Assembly: GCF_002245535.1 (NCBI RefSeq)
Contig: NZ_NKCN01000003.1
Coordinates: 310,001 to 374,000 of the forward strand
DNA length: 64,000 bases
Direction of reading: 5' to 3'
Source: Mycobacterium lehmannii
GTDB lineage: Bacteria; Actinomycetota; Actinomycetes; Mycobacteriales; Mycobacteriaceae
Position 1 is the stretch's first letter. Each line of letters starts with the position of its first letter. The notes beneath the pieces are model-generated. The model saw only the letters and a list, made by a program, of their open reading frames with translations, did not search any database and was not told where the DNA came from. Of this stretch, positions 45,842 to 55,800 are shown in pieces. Made by a program: the position numbers and the translations under genes.

Positions 45842-48800
45842 GTGACCGATACCGCCCCATCCGAGGATTCCGCACGCCCCGACGCGGTCGCGATCATCGG
45901 GATCGGCTGCCGTGTTGCCGGTGCGATCGGCACGCCGGAACAGTTCTGGACCTTCCTGCTCGACGGCGGCAGCGACGTGCGCGAAGTTCCGCCGGAGCGC
46001 TGGGAGCCATACCTTCAGCGGGATCCCCGCAATGCGGCGGTGCTCAAGGATGTCACCCGGTGGGGAACGTTCCTCGACGACCTGGCCGGGTTCGACGCCG
46101 AGTTCTTCGGCGTCTCACCGCGCGAGGCCGAGCTGATGGACCCCCAGCAGCGGTTGGCGCTCGAGGTGAGCTGGGAGGCGCTCGAGCACGCCGGCGTTCC
46201 GCCGAAGTCGTTGGCGGGCAGCGACACCGCGGTGCTGATGGGCGTCAACTCCGACGACTACGGCAAGCTGATCATGGAAGACCTGCCGGGCATCGAAGCC
46301 TGGACCGGCATCGGCACGTCGCTGTGCGGCATCGCCAACCGCGTCTCACACCTGCTCGACCTGCGCGGCCCCAGCGTCGCTCTCGACGCGGCGTGCGCGG
46401 CCTCGCTGGTCGCGGTGCACCAGGCGTGCCAGATGCTCAATGCCGGTGAGACGTCGCTGGCGCTGGCCGGCGGGGTCAGCGCACTGATCGGACCGGGTCT
46501 GACCCGGGTGCTCGACGTGGCGGGCGCGACCGCGCCCGACGGCAGATGCAAGACCTTCGACGCCTCGGCCGACGGCTACGGGCGTGGCGAAGGCGCAGGC
46601 GTGGTGGTGCTCAAGCGCCTCGCCGACGCCATGCGCGACGGCGACCACGTCTACGCGGTGGTGCGGGGCGGCGCGGTGGCGCAGGACGGGCGCACCGTCG
46701 GCATCATGTCGCCCAACGGCGACGCGCAGGCCGACATGTTCCGGCGCGCATGCCAATTCGCCGGCATCGCGCCCGCGAGCGTCGGCTTCGTCGAAGCGCA
46801 CGGCACCGGCACTCCCTCCGGCGACCCCACCGAGGTCGGGGCGCTCGCGTCGGTCTACGGCGCCGACCGGCCCGCCGACGCGCCGTGCCGGATCGGGTCG
46901 GTGAAGCCCAATGTCGGCCACCTCGAGGGCGGCGCCGGCGTGGTGGGGCTCATCAAAGCCGCACTGGCACTGCATCATCGGACCATTCCCCCGACGGCGG
47001 GCATCACCTCGCTGACGCCGGCCGTCGACTGGGCCAACAGCGGCCTGCGGGTCCCGACGCGGGTCGAGCCCTGGGACAGTTCCGACGGTGCGCCGCGGCG
47101 GGCCGCGGTGTGCAGTTACGGCTACGGCGGGACCATTGCCCACGTGCTCCTGGAGGAAGCGCCCGATGCGCCACCGTCCACGCAAGATGAACCCGCACAA
47201 CGACTTCCGGCGATCATTCCCGTCTCGGCGCGCAACGTCGCCCGGGTGCGCACCCAGGCGGGTGCGCTGGCCGAATACCTGCGAGACCATCCCGTCCCGA
47301 TCGACGACGTCGCGACGACGCTGTGGACGCGACGTTCGCACGAACCGGCCAGGGCGGCCGTCGTTGCCGACGACGCCAACGGTGCGGCGGCCGCGCTGAC
47401 CGCACTGGCCGACGACGTCCCCGACCCCTCGGTGGTCACCGGTACCGTGCTACCGGCCGCGGCCAACGGCGCGGTCTGGGTGTTCTCCGGCCACGGCTCG
47501 CACTGGTCCGGCATGGGTGGCGAACTGCTCACGGCGGCACCGGAATTCGCCGCTGTGATCGACGCGATCGATCCGGTGTTCACCGCGGAGCTGGGATTCT
47601 CGGCGCGCCAGGCGCTGACCACCGGAGAGCTCGGCGGGACCGACCAGGTGCAGGCGCTGACGTTCGCGATGCAGGTGGGTCTGGCCGCGATGCTGCGCTC
47701 GCGCGGCGTCACCCCGGCCGCGGTCATCGGACACTCGGTCGGCGAGGTCGCGGCCTGCGTCACGGCGGGGGTTTTCGACCTCACCGTCGGCGCCGCGGTG
47801 GCGTGTTACCGCGCCCGCGGCTTCCGGTCGGTGATGGGCAAGGGCGCGATGGCGCTCGTGCGGCTCCCGTTCGCCGAAGCCGAACGGCGGCTGGCCGGCC
47901 AGACCGACGTGGTGGCGGCGATCAGCGCGTCGCTGGAGTCGACAGTGATATCCGGCACGGTCGATGCGGTCGAGGACGTCTGCCAGGAGTGGAGCGAGCA
48001 AGGCTTCATGGTGCGTCGCGTCAACACCGACGTCGCCTTCCACAGCCCCGCGATGGACGCGCTGACCGGCGAGCTCGGACGCCTCACCGCTTCGCTTCCC
48101 TCGGCACGCACACCTGAGATTCCGCTGTACACAACGGCGTTGGCTGATCCCCGCTCGGCGGCGCCACGCGATCACCACTACTGGGTGGCCAACCTGCGCG
48201 ACCGGGTGCGGTTCGCTGAAGCCGTTTCGGCGGCCATCGAGGACGGGCATCGGCTGTTCCTCGAGGTGTCGGCGCACCCGGTGGTGGCGCACTCGATCGT
48301 CGAGACGCTCACGACAGCCGGCGCCGACCAGCACGCGGTCGTGCCGCTGTTACGTCGTGAGCGCCCCCAGATGCATTCGGTGGCAACCTCGGTCGCCGCA
48401 CTGCACTGCAACGGCGCACCGATCGAGCACCAGCTGTCGTCGGCGTCCTGGGTGGCAGATCTCCCGGTGACGCAGTGGCACCACCGCCACTTCTGGCGCA
48501 CTCCCACCCCTCCTCCAGGCGGGCGAGGTGTGCACGACGTCGACACCCACACCCTGCTCGGCGGCCGGATCGAGGTGACCGGCGCGGTCGCTTCCAAGAT
48601 GTGGCAGACGCGCGTGGACCTGGACTCCCGCCCGTATCCGGGCGACCACCCGGTGAAGGGCACCGAAATCGTGCCCGCCGCCGTCATCGTCAACACCTTT
48701 CTCGGTGCCGCCAACGAGCTGGACACGCGCTGCGACCGCGCGGGCAGGGACCTCGTCGACGTCCGGCTGCGCACCCCGGTGGCGCCGGGACGCGCCCGCG

Positions 48801-51025
48801 ACGTGCAGGTGGTCCTGCAGGACCACGGACTGACGCTGGCCACACGCCTCGTCGACGACGACGAGGACACCGTCGACGGCGGCTGGTTGACCCACAGCAG
48901 CGCGGTGGTCGCAGCCGACGACGACATCGAAGACCTCCTCGGGGAGGTACTCGACGAGTCGTCCGCACGCGACGGCTGCCGTGATCTACTGCCGTCGAAC
49001 CACGTGGTGGACACGCTGGCGACGCTGGGTGTGGCCGCGATGGGCTTCGACTGGGAGATCCTCGAACTGCACGGCGGCGACGGCGAACTGCTCGCCAAGG
49101 TCGCCGCGCGCGGGGACCGTACGACACCGGACACCTGGGCCCCGCTGCTGGACGCGGCGACCTCGGCGGCCTCCACGGTGTTCGACGGGCCACCGCGACT
49201 GAGGATGCCCGCCCACATCGACCGCGTGCAGGTGCACGGCCGACCGCCGGCGGTGGCGCTGCTGCACGTTCGGCGCAGGCGCGGAACCACCACGACCGAC
49301 GTCTTACTCGCCGAAGAGTCCGGCAAGGTCCTCGCCTCGCTGACGGGCATGTCGTTCGAGGAGCTGGAAAACCCGTCCGGCAGCGATGTTTCCCGGATGC
49401 TGCACCGGCTCTCGTGGCAGCCGGTGCCGTGGCAGCCCGACAGCCGGCCCGGGGCGGTCGTGATCGTCGGTGGAGACGCCGCCATCCGCGAGTTCGTGAC
49501 GCGGGACCTGTCGGCTGCCGAGGTGCCGCATGCGCTTTACCGCCATGCGGCCGAGATCACCTCTGCGGCTGAGTCGTTCGGCCGCGATACCGTCGTGCTG
49601 GTGCTCCCGAGCGCGCACGACACACCGGAACAGTCGGTCGCTGTGGTGACGCAGACACTGCGCGGGTTGCTCGACCACGGCGCCAAGGCGAGGATGTGGG
49701 TGCTCACGCAGGGCGTGTACGAGGGCGCGAACGTGGCGCACGCACCGCTGTGGGGTCTGGCAAGGGTCGCTGCCGCCGAACACCCGAAGACCTTCGGCGG
49801 TGTGATCGACGTGGCCGCAGCCGAACTGCCGGTCGGAGTCCTCTCATCGGTGCAGGGCCATCCGGTCGTGGCCTTCCGCGACGGTGCGGCCCAATCGGCT
49901 CGGCTGTCCGCGGCGGGGCGGGGGACCGGAGCGCCGATGCAATGCTCGGCAGGCGGCACCTATGTCATCACCGGCGGCACCGGTGCGCTCGGCTTGCGGA
50001 TGGCGCAGCGGCTTGCCGACATCGGCGCGCGGCGACTGGTGCTGCTCTCCCGCAGCGGCATGCCCGATCGTTCGCAGTGGCAACCGGATTCGGATCTGGT
50101 CCACACGGTCACCGCACTCGAGGAGCGCGGTGTGTCCGTGCGCGTGGTGGCGTTGGACATCGCCGCCGCAGGGGCGGCCGCCGCGCTGCGCGCCGCGCTG
50201 CGCGACCTGCCTCCGGTGCGCGGGGTGATCCACGCCGCCGGTGTCGAAGCGGGTGCGCTGTTGGTCAACACGACGCCCGAGGACTTCACCGCGGCGATGC
50301 GTCCCAAGGTAGACGGGACGCTGACCCTTCACGAAGTCTTCCCACCCGAACAGTTGGACTGGCTGGTGCTGTTCTCGTCGTGCGGCTACCTCGCCGGCTT
50401 CCCCGGCCAGGGCGCCTACGCATGCGCGAACTCTTTCCTCGACGGAATGGCGCGCCACCGGCGGGCGCTCGGTGACCGCACCGTCAGCGTCGCCTGGACC
50501 GCGTGGCGGGGCCTAGGCATGGGCTCGACGTCCGGGTTCGTGGCGGCGCAACTGGACGCGCTGGGCATGGACACCATCGGGGCGGACGAGGCGATGCGCG
50601 CACTCGACCTGGCGATGCGCCACGACGATCCGAACGTCGTTGTGCTGCCGCTCCTTTCGGCGGCGGCATCGGTGCCGATGCTGGCCGATGTGGCCCCGAC
50701 CGAACTCGATGCCCCCGGAGGCGACGATGCGCCGGAGGCGAGCCTGGTGGACGCCGACCCCGAACGCGTCGCCCAGGTCGTCACCGCCGCGGTGGCCGCA
50801 CAGCTGGGCGTGGCCGAGGCCGACGTCGACACCGGTTTGCCGCTGGTGGAGGTCGGCGTGGACTCGATCATGACGGTCGGGCTGCTCAAGCAGCTGGAGA
50901 AGCAGACCGGGTTGTCGTTACCGCCGACACTGCTGTGGGAGTACCCGACGGCGGCGGCGGTCTCCGAACGCCTCGTCGAGCTGCTCGGCGCACCGGAGGG
51001 TGCGGAGACGGTCGAGGTGTCCTGA
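45842..51025 (+). CDS. Iterative type I polyketide synthase, 6-methylsalicylic acid synthase type
   Basis: 1727 residues in one module. Ketosynthase: Cys185 (LDAACAASL), His320 (EAHGTGT) and His360 (PNVGH). Acyltransferase: Ser632 in GHSVGE after VFSGHGSHWSGMG. TH/DH domain: His936 in PYPGDHPVKGTEIVPAA. Ketoreductase: TGGTGALG near 1377 and Tyr1526 in YACAN. Carrier: Ser1675 in VGVDSIMTV. No enoylreductase and no thioesterase. The order, length and blocks such as SYGYGGTIAHVLLEEAP and DGRCKTFDASADGYGRGEGAG are those of bacterial 6-methylsalicylate/orsellinate-type synthases; an intact KR favours 6-methylsalicylate, made from one acetyl and three malonyl units. A naphthoate synthase is the main alternative. 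It lies next to mbtA and behind an iron box, so it probably supplies the siderophore's aryl cap. Confidence 0.87.
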   Translation: MTDTAPSEDSARPDAVAIIGIGCRVAGAIGTPEQFWTFLLDGGSDVREVPPERWEPYLQRDPRNAAVLKDVTRWGTFLDDLAGFDAEFFGVSPREAELMDPQQRLALEVSWEALEHAGVPPKSLAGSDTAVLMGVNSDDYGKLIMEDLPGIEAWTGIGTSLCGIANRVSHLLDLRGPSVALDAACAASLVAVHQACQMLNAGETSLALAGGVSALIGPGLTRVLDVAGATAPDGRCKTFDASADGYGRGEGAGVVVLKRLADAMRDGDHVYAVVRGGAVAQDGRTVGIMSPNGDAQADMFRRACQFAGIAPASVGFVEAHGTGTPSGDPTEVGALASVYGADRPADAPCRIGSVKPNVGHLEGGAGVVGLIKAALALHHRTIPPTAGITSLTPAVDWANSGLRVPTRVEPWDSSDGAPRRAAVCSYGYGGTIAHVLLEEAPDAPPSTQDEPAQRLPAIIPVSARNVARVRTQAGALAEYLRDHPVPIDDVATTLWTRRSHEPARAAVVADDANGAAAALTALADDVPDPSVVTGTVLPAAANGAVWVFSGHGSHWSGMGGELLTAAPEFAAVIDAIDPVFTAELGFSARQALTTGELGGTDQVQALTFAMQVGLAAMLRSRGVTPAAVIGHSVGEVAACVTAGVFDLTVGAAVACYRARGFRSVMGKGAMALVRLPFAEAERRLAGQTDVVAAISASLESTVISGTVDAVEDVCQEWSEQGFMVRRVNTDVAFHSPAMDALTGELGRLTASLPSARTPEIPLYTTALADPRSAAPRDHHYWVANLRDRVRFAEAVSAAIEDGHRLFLEVSAHPVVAHSIVETLTTAGADQHAVVPLLRRERPQMHSVATSVAALHCNGAPIEHQLSSASWVADLPVTQWHHRHFWRTPTPPPGGRGVHDVDTHTLLGGRIEVTGAVASKMWQTRVDLDSRPYPGDHPVKGTEIVPAAVIVNTFLGAANELDTRCDRAGRDLVDVRLRTPVAPGRARDVQVVLQDHGLTLATRLVDDDEDTVDGGWLTHSSAVVAADDDIEDLLGEVLDESSARDGCRDLLPSNHVVDTLATLGVAAMGFDWEILELHGGDGELLAKVAARGDRTTPDTWAPLLDAATSAASTVFDGPPRLRMPAHIDRVQVHGRPPAVALLHVRRRRGTTTTDVLLAEESGKVLASLTGMSFEELENPSGSDVSRMLHRLSWQPVPWQPDSRPGAVVIVGGDAAIREFVTRDLSAAEVPHALYRHAAEITSAAESFGRDTVVLVLPSAHDTPEQSVAVVTQTLRGLLDHGAKARMWVLTQGVYEGANVAHAPLWGLARVAAAEHPKTFGGVIDVAAAELPVGVLSSVQGHPVVAFRDGAAQSARLSAAGRGTGAPMQCSAGGTYVITGGTGALGLRMAQRLADIGARRLVLLSRSGMPDRSQWQPDSDLVHTVTALEERGVSVRVVALDIAAAGAAAALRAALRDLPPVRGVIHAAGVEAGALLVNTTPEDFTAAMRPKVDGTLTLHEVFPPEQLDWLVLFSSCGYLAGFPGQGAYACANSFLDGMARHRRALGDRTVSVAWTAWRGLGMGSTSGFVAAQLDALGMDTIGADEAMRALDLAMRHDDPNVVVLPLLSAAASVPMLADVAPTELDAPGGDDAPEASLVDADPERVAQVVTAAVAAQLGVAEADVDTGLPLVEVGVDSIMTVGLLKQLEKQTGLSLPPTLLWEYPTAAAVSERLVELLGAPEGAETVEVS

Positions 51026-51045
51026 CCGGCGCCGCCCGCGCGGGG

Positions 51046-52728
51046 TCATGACGTCAGCGCAGCGACGACCTTTTTCTTGTCGACCTTGCCGACCGCGGTC
51101 TTGGGCAGCGTGGGCAGCGGTGCCAGCACGTCGGGCCTGCAGTGCGCCGACACCCCCCGCTCGTCGAGGAACTGGTTGAGCTCGGCCAGGGTGATCGGGG
51201 CGTCCTTGAACACGACTGCGGCGCAGATCTTCTCGCCGAGAAACTCGTCGGGCAGCGCCACCGCCGCGGCGGTGTAGACCGCCGGGTGGGCGAACAGATG
51301 CTCTTCGAGGTCCGACGCCGACACCGTCTCACCGCCGCGGTGGATGACGTCCTTGATGCGGCCGGTCACCTCGACGTAGCCGGCGCGCGGGCCGTCGGCG
51401 AAGATCCGGACGCGGTCGCCGCTGCGGTAGAAGCCGTCCGGAGTGAACGAGCGCGCGTTCGCCTCCTCGGCGCGGTAGTAGCCGTTGAGCGTGTAGGGGC
51501 CGCGCACCAGCAGCTGGCCCTCTTGACCGGGCACCACCTGCGCGCCGGACTCATCGACCACGCGCATCTCGTCGTGCGGCGACATCGGCCTGCCCTGGGT
51601 GTTGACCACGACGTCGACCGGATCGCCGGGACGGGTGAAGTTGAGCATGCCCTCGGCCATGCCGAAGATCTGCTGCAGCCCGGTCGTGAGCCCGGACAGG
51701 ATGTACTCGGCCTCCTGCGGTGTCATCCGCGAACCGCCGACCTGGACGAGCCGCAGCCCCGTCGGCAGCACCGGCTCCCACTCGCACGCCTGGGTCCACA
51801 CCTTGGCCAGCGCGTTGACCAGCGCGGTGACCGTGACCCTGTGCCGGTCGATCAGCGCGAACGCGGCCTCCGGACTGGCGTCGGTGGTGAAAACCGATGT
51901 CGCTCCGACGGTCATCGCCCCCAGCAGTCCCGGGCACGCCAGCGGGAAATTGTGCCCGGCGGGCAATACCACGAGGTAGACGTCATCGCCGGTCAGGTGG
52001 CACTCCTGCGCGCTCGTCCTGGCGGTGTAGAGGTAGTCGTTGTGGGTGCGGGCGATGAGCTTCGGCAGTCCGGTGGTGCCACCCGACACGAGAAGGAGGG
52101 CGGGCGCATCGGGGTCGACCGGCGGTCGCTCGGCCAGAGGACCGTCGAAATCGGCCAGCGCGGACCAGGATTGGAACCGGCCCGGGTCGCCGTGGACGAA
52201 CACGTGCCGCAGCGCCGGGTTGTCCCTGACGAGTTCCTCGGCCAGCTCGCGGTAGTCGAACCCGCCGACCGAATCGGGCACGATCAGGCCCACCGCACCG
52301 CTGACCGCGGCGAAATGGTTCAGCTCCGCCGACCTGTGCCCCGGCAGGCACATCACCGGGACGACGCCGGCCCGCAGCACACCGAACAACGCAACGGCGA
52401 ACTCGCAGGTGTTCGGCAACTGCAGCAGCATGCGGTCGCCGGGGAGGATGCCGTACTCGGCCAGCGCCGCCGCGATCCGCTCGGCGCGCTCATCGAGTTC
52501 GGCGAACGTGTAGCTGACGTGGTCGTCGATGACGGCGGTCCGATCGGGCCACGCCGCGACCGCATCTTTGAGGATCGACTCGAGTGGTTCATCGGTCCAG
52601 TAGCCCGCGCGACGGTACTCGTCGGCGCGGTCTGCGGGGAACGGCACGAAACCCGTCATGAGGTCGCCGAGCCCGCCTTTCTGAAGCGGTTGATCTGCCT
52701 GCGGGCGCTGCTCGAAACCGGTGCTCAT
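51046..52728 (-). CDS. mbtA: Aryl acid-AMP ligase MbtA
   Basis: 560 residues, the size of M. tuberculosis MbtA (565). It adenylates salicylate and loads it on the aryl carrier domain of MbtB. The P-loop is LLVSGGTTGLPKLIARTHND; the aryl pocket HNFPLACPG (259-267) has Cys265 where DHB-activating DhbE has Ser, the salicylate-type code. The C-terminal catalytic Lys is in PKTAVGKVDKKK. In this locus it would have to accept 6-methylsalicylate. It is convergent with the polyketide synthase (20 bases apart) and divergent from mbtB over a shared iron box. Confidence 0.95.
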   Translation of the reverse strand: MSTGFEQRPQADQPLQKGGLGDLMTGFVPFPADRADEYRRAGYWTDEPLESILKDAVAAWPDRTAVIDDHVSYTFAELDERAERIAAALAEYGILPGDRMLLQLPNTCEFAVALFGVLRAGVVPVMCLPGHRSAELNHFAAVSGAVGLIVPDSVGGFDYRELAEELVRDNPALRHVFVHGDPGRFQSWSALADFDGPLAERPPVDPDAPALLLVSGGTTGLPKLIARTHNDYLYTARTSAQECHLTGDDVYLVVLPAGHNFPLACPGLLGAMTVGATSVFTTDASPEAAFALIDRHRVTVTALVNALAKVWTQACEWEPVLPTGLRLVQVGGSRMTPQEAEYILSGLTTGLQQIFGMAEGMLNFTRPGDPVDVVVNTQGRPMSPHDEMRVVDESGAQVVPGQEGQLLVRGPYTLNGYYRAEEANARSFTPDGFYRSGDRVRIFADGPRAGYVEVTGRIKDVIHRGGETVSASDLEEHLFAHPAVYTAAAVALPDEFLGEKICAAVVFKDAPITLAELNQFLDERGVSAHCRPDVLAPLPTLPKTAVGKVDKKKVVAALTS

Positions 52729-52796
52729 GAAGGATGCGACCCCTTGGGGTAGGTGTGTTCGGTAGGTCGCATATAAGGTAGCGTGCCCCGCGTTAG

Positions 52797-52815
52797 TTAG
52801 GGCAGCCTGTACTAA
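52797..52815. promoter_or_regulatory. Candidate IdeR iron box between mbtA and mbtB
   Basis: TTAGGGCAGCCTGTACTAA matches the IdeR consensus at 13 of 19 positions, with both outer TTAGG and CTAA ends intact. A TATAAG hexamer at 52772-52777 could be the mbtB -10, which would place the box just downstream of its start; TTATAT on the complement could serve mbtA. Confidence 0.65.
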
Positions 52816-52830
52816 TCCGGAGGACACGTC

Positions 52831-55800
52831 GTGGGTGTGGGTGAGACTGGATCGTCGACAGAGCGAACGACCGATCGCACCGTCCGCGAGGAGGTCGCCG
52901 AGCTCCTCGGGGTGAGTCCCGACGAGGTCGACCCGCACGCCGACCTGATCGCCTCCGGGCTCGACTCGATCCGCATGATGTCGCTGTCGGGCCGGTGGCG
53001 CAAACAGGGCATGGACATCAACTTCGCCGCTCTCGCGGAGAACCCGACCGTGGCGGCGTGGTCGGCACTGGTGGCCGAGCGGTCCGGTGGCGGCGGCGCC
53101 GAACCGGCGGCCGAGCCCGCGCAGACCGGCGACGAGGACCAACCCTTCCCGTTGGCGCCGATGCAGCACGCGATGTGGTTGGGCCGCAACGACGATCAGC
53201 AGCTCGGCGGCGTTGCGGCGCACCTGTACGTCGAATTCGACGGTGCCGGCGTCGACCCCGAGCGGTTGCAGCACGCGGCCACCAAACTCATTGCGCGCCA
53301 TCCGATGTTGCGCGTCGAGATCCTTCCCGACGGGACGCAGCGCATCGGTGACCGCGGCTTGCCCGTGACGGTCCACGACCTGCGTGACCTCGACGCCGAG
53401 GCCGCCGAGCAGCGACTCGAGTCCATCCGGCACGAGAAATCGCACCAGATCCTCGACGGTGACGTGCTGGAGTTGAGCTTGTCGCTGCGTCCCGACGGTC
53501 GCACCCGGCTGCACGTCGACATGGACATGAACGCCGCCGACGCGGTGAGCTACCGCAAGTTCATGGCCGACCTCGCGGTGTTCTACCGCGGCGGTGATCT
53601 TCCGGATCTGGGTTACACCTACCGGGAGTACCGCGCCGCACTGGCCGCGTCCGATCCGGGCCCCTCGGACGAGGATGTGCGGTGGTGGGCCGAGCGCATC
53701 CCCGACCTTCCCGAATCGCCCGCGCTGCCGCTGATTCCGCCTGCCGAACAGGACAACCCCCGGCGCAGCGTGCGGCTCTGGCACATCTTCGACGTCCCGA
53801 CCCGCGACGCCTTGTTCGCCGCCGCGCACCGTCGTGGCATCACGCCCGCGATGGCCGTCGCGGCGTCGTATTCCCATGCGCTGGCGCGCTGGTCGAGCGG
53901 TTCGCGGTTCCTGCTGAACCTGCCGATGTTCGGCCGTGAGCCGTTCCATCCCGACGTCGAGAGACTCGTCGGCTGCTTCACATCCTCCTTGATGCTCGAC
54001 ATCGACCTCACCGAAGCCCGCACGCCCGCACAGCGGGCACGCGCCGTGCAGGAGACCCTGCACAACACCGCACGGCACTCGAGGTACTCGGGCCTGTCGG
54101 TGTTGCGCGACCTCGGCCGCCACCGCGGCAACCAGGTGCTGGCACCGATCGTCTACACCAGCGCACTGGGGCTCGGCGACCTGTTCGCCGGCGAGGTCAC
54201 CGACCAGTTCGGGGCACCGGTCTGGACGATCTCGCAAGGCCCGCAGGTGCTCATCGACGCGCAGGCCACCCCGCTCGCCGACGGCCTGATGATCAACTGG
54301 GATGTGCGCGTCGACGCGTTCCGGGCCGGCGTGGCCGAGGAGATGTTCGCCTACCACCTCGCCGAGCTGACCCGGCTCGCGACCGACGACGCCGCCTGGG
54401 ACGCACCCTATCCGCCCGCGGTGCCCGAGGCGCAGCGAGCCGTGCGGCAGGCGGTCAACAGCACCACCGCGCCGCCGAGCGGTGAGGCGATCCACGACGG
54501 GTTCTTCAACCGAGCGCTCGCCGACCCCGAGGCCCCGGCGGTGTTCAGCAGCGACGGCGAGCTGACCTATGGAGAACTTCGCGTCCAGGCCCTGAGCGTG
54601 GCGGCGACGTTGTGCGACAACGGGGTTCGGCCCGGTGATCTCGTCGCGCTGATCGGTCCCAAGTGTGCCGAACAGATTCCCGCGGTGCTCGGCATCCTCG
54701 CGGCGGGCGCCGCCTATCTCCCGATCGGTGCGGACCAACCCGCTGAGCGCACCGCCCGGATTCTCGAGTCGAGCACGGTGGCCGCGGTCCTGGTATGCGG
54801 CGGCGCGCAGACGGACCACACGGGCGTGCCGGTCATCGCCGTCGCCGACGCGGTCACCCGCGGCGCCGACGCGCAACCTGTCCAGACCGACCCGAATTCG
54901 CTTGCCTACGTGCTGTTCACCTCGGGTTCGACCGGCGAGCCCAAGGGTGTGGAGCTCACCCACGACGCGGTGATGAACACCATCGAGTTCGTCTCCGAGC
55001 ACTTCGGGTTGCACCGGGGCGATCGCAGCCTGGCGCTGGCCTCGTTGGAGGCCGACATGTCGGTGCTAGAAATCTCCGCGCTGCTGCGCGCGGGCGGTGC
55101 GGTCGTCGTGGTCGACGAGGATCAACGCCGCGATCCGGACACCTGGGCGCGGTTGATCCAGCAGCACGGGGTGACATTCCTGAACTGGATGCCCGGATGG
55201 CTCGACATGCTGCTCGAGGTCGGCGGTGACCGCCTGACGAGTTTGCGGGTTGTGCTGCTCGGCGGCGACTGGGTGCGACCGGAACTGATTCGAGCCCTGC
55301 GCAACTCGGCTCCGGGCGTGCGCGCCGCCGGTTTGGGCGGGGCGACCGAGACCGCGGTGCACGGCACGATCTGCGAGGTCGACGATCCGCCCGCGCACTG
55401 GACGTCGGTGCCCTACGGGACCCCGTTCCCGAACAACGCCTGCCGCGTGGTGGCCGCCGACGGGTCGGACTGCCCCGACTGGGTGCCCGGCGAACTGTGG
55501 TTCACCGGCCGCGGCATTGCGCGCGGATACCGCGGGCGACCCGACCTGACGGCCGAGAAGTTCGTCGAGCACGACGGCCGAACCTGGTACCGCACCGGCG
55601 ATCTCGTCCGCTATCTTCCCGACGGGACGCTGGAGTTCGTCGGCCGTGTCGACCACCGGGTCAAGATCAGCGGATACCGCATCGAGCTCGGTGAGGTCGA
55701 GGCCGCCCTCAAGCGGGTCGCCGGAATCGACGCCGCGGTCGCCGCCGTCATTCCCGGCGAACGCGATGTGCTCGCGGCGTTGGTACGCACCGACGACCCC

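Noticed and set aside
45842..51025. The polyketide synthase as a mycocerosic/phthiocerol-type or Pks13-like lipid synthase.
   Set aside because: It lacks enoylreductase and thioesterase domains, and its KS and TH blocks are of the aromatic iterative type.
52772..52790. A second iron box nearer mbtA, beginning ATAAGGTAGCG.
   Set aside because: Only one half resembles the IdeR consensus; the other half is GC-rich without match.
52729..55014. The mbtA reading frame stays open upstream through mbtB, suggesting a giant fusion.
   Set aside because: The extension is antisense to mbtB, is low in recognisable folds, and MbtA homology starts at the ATG at 52728.
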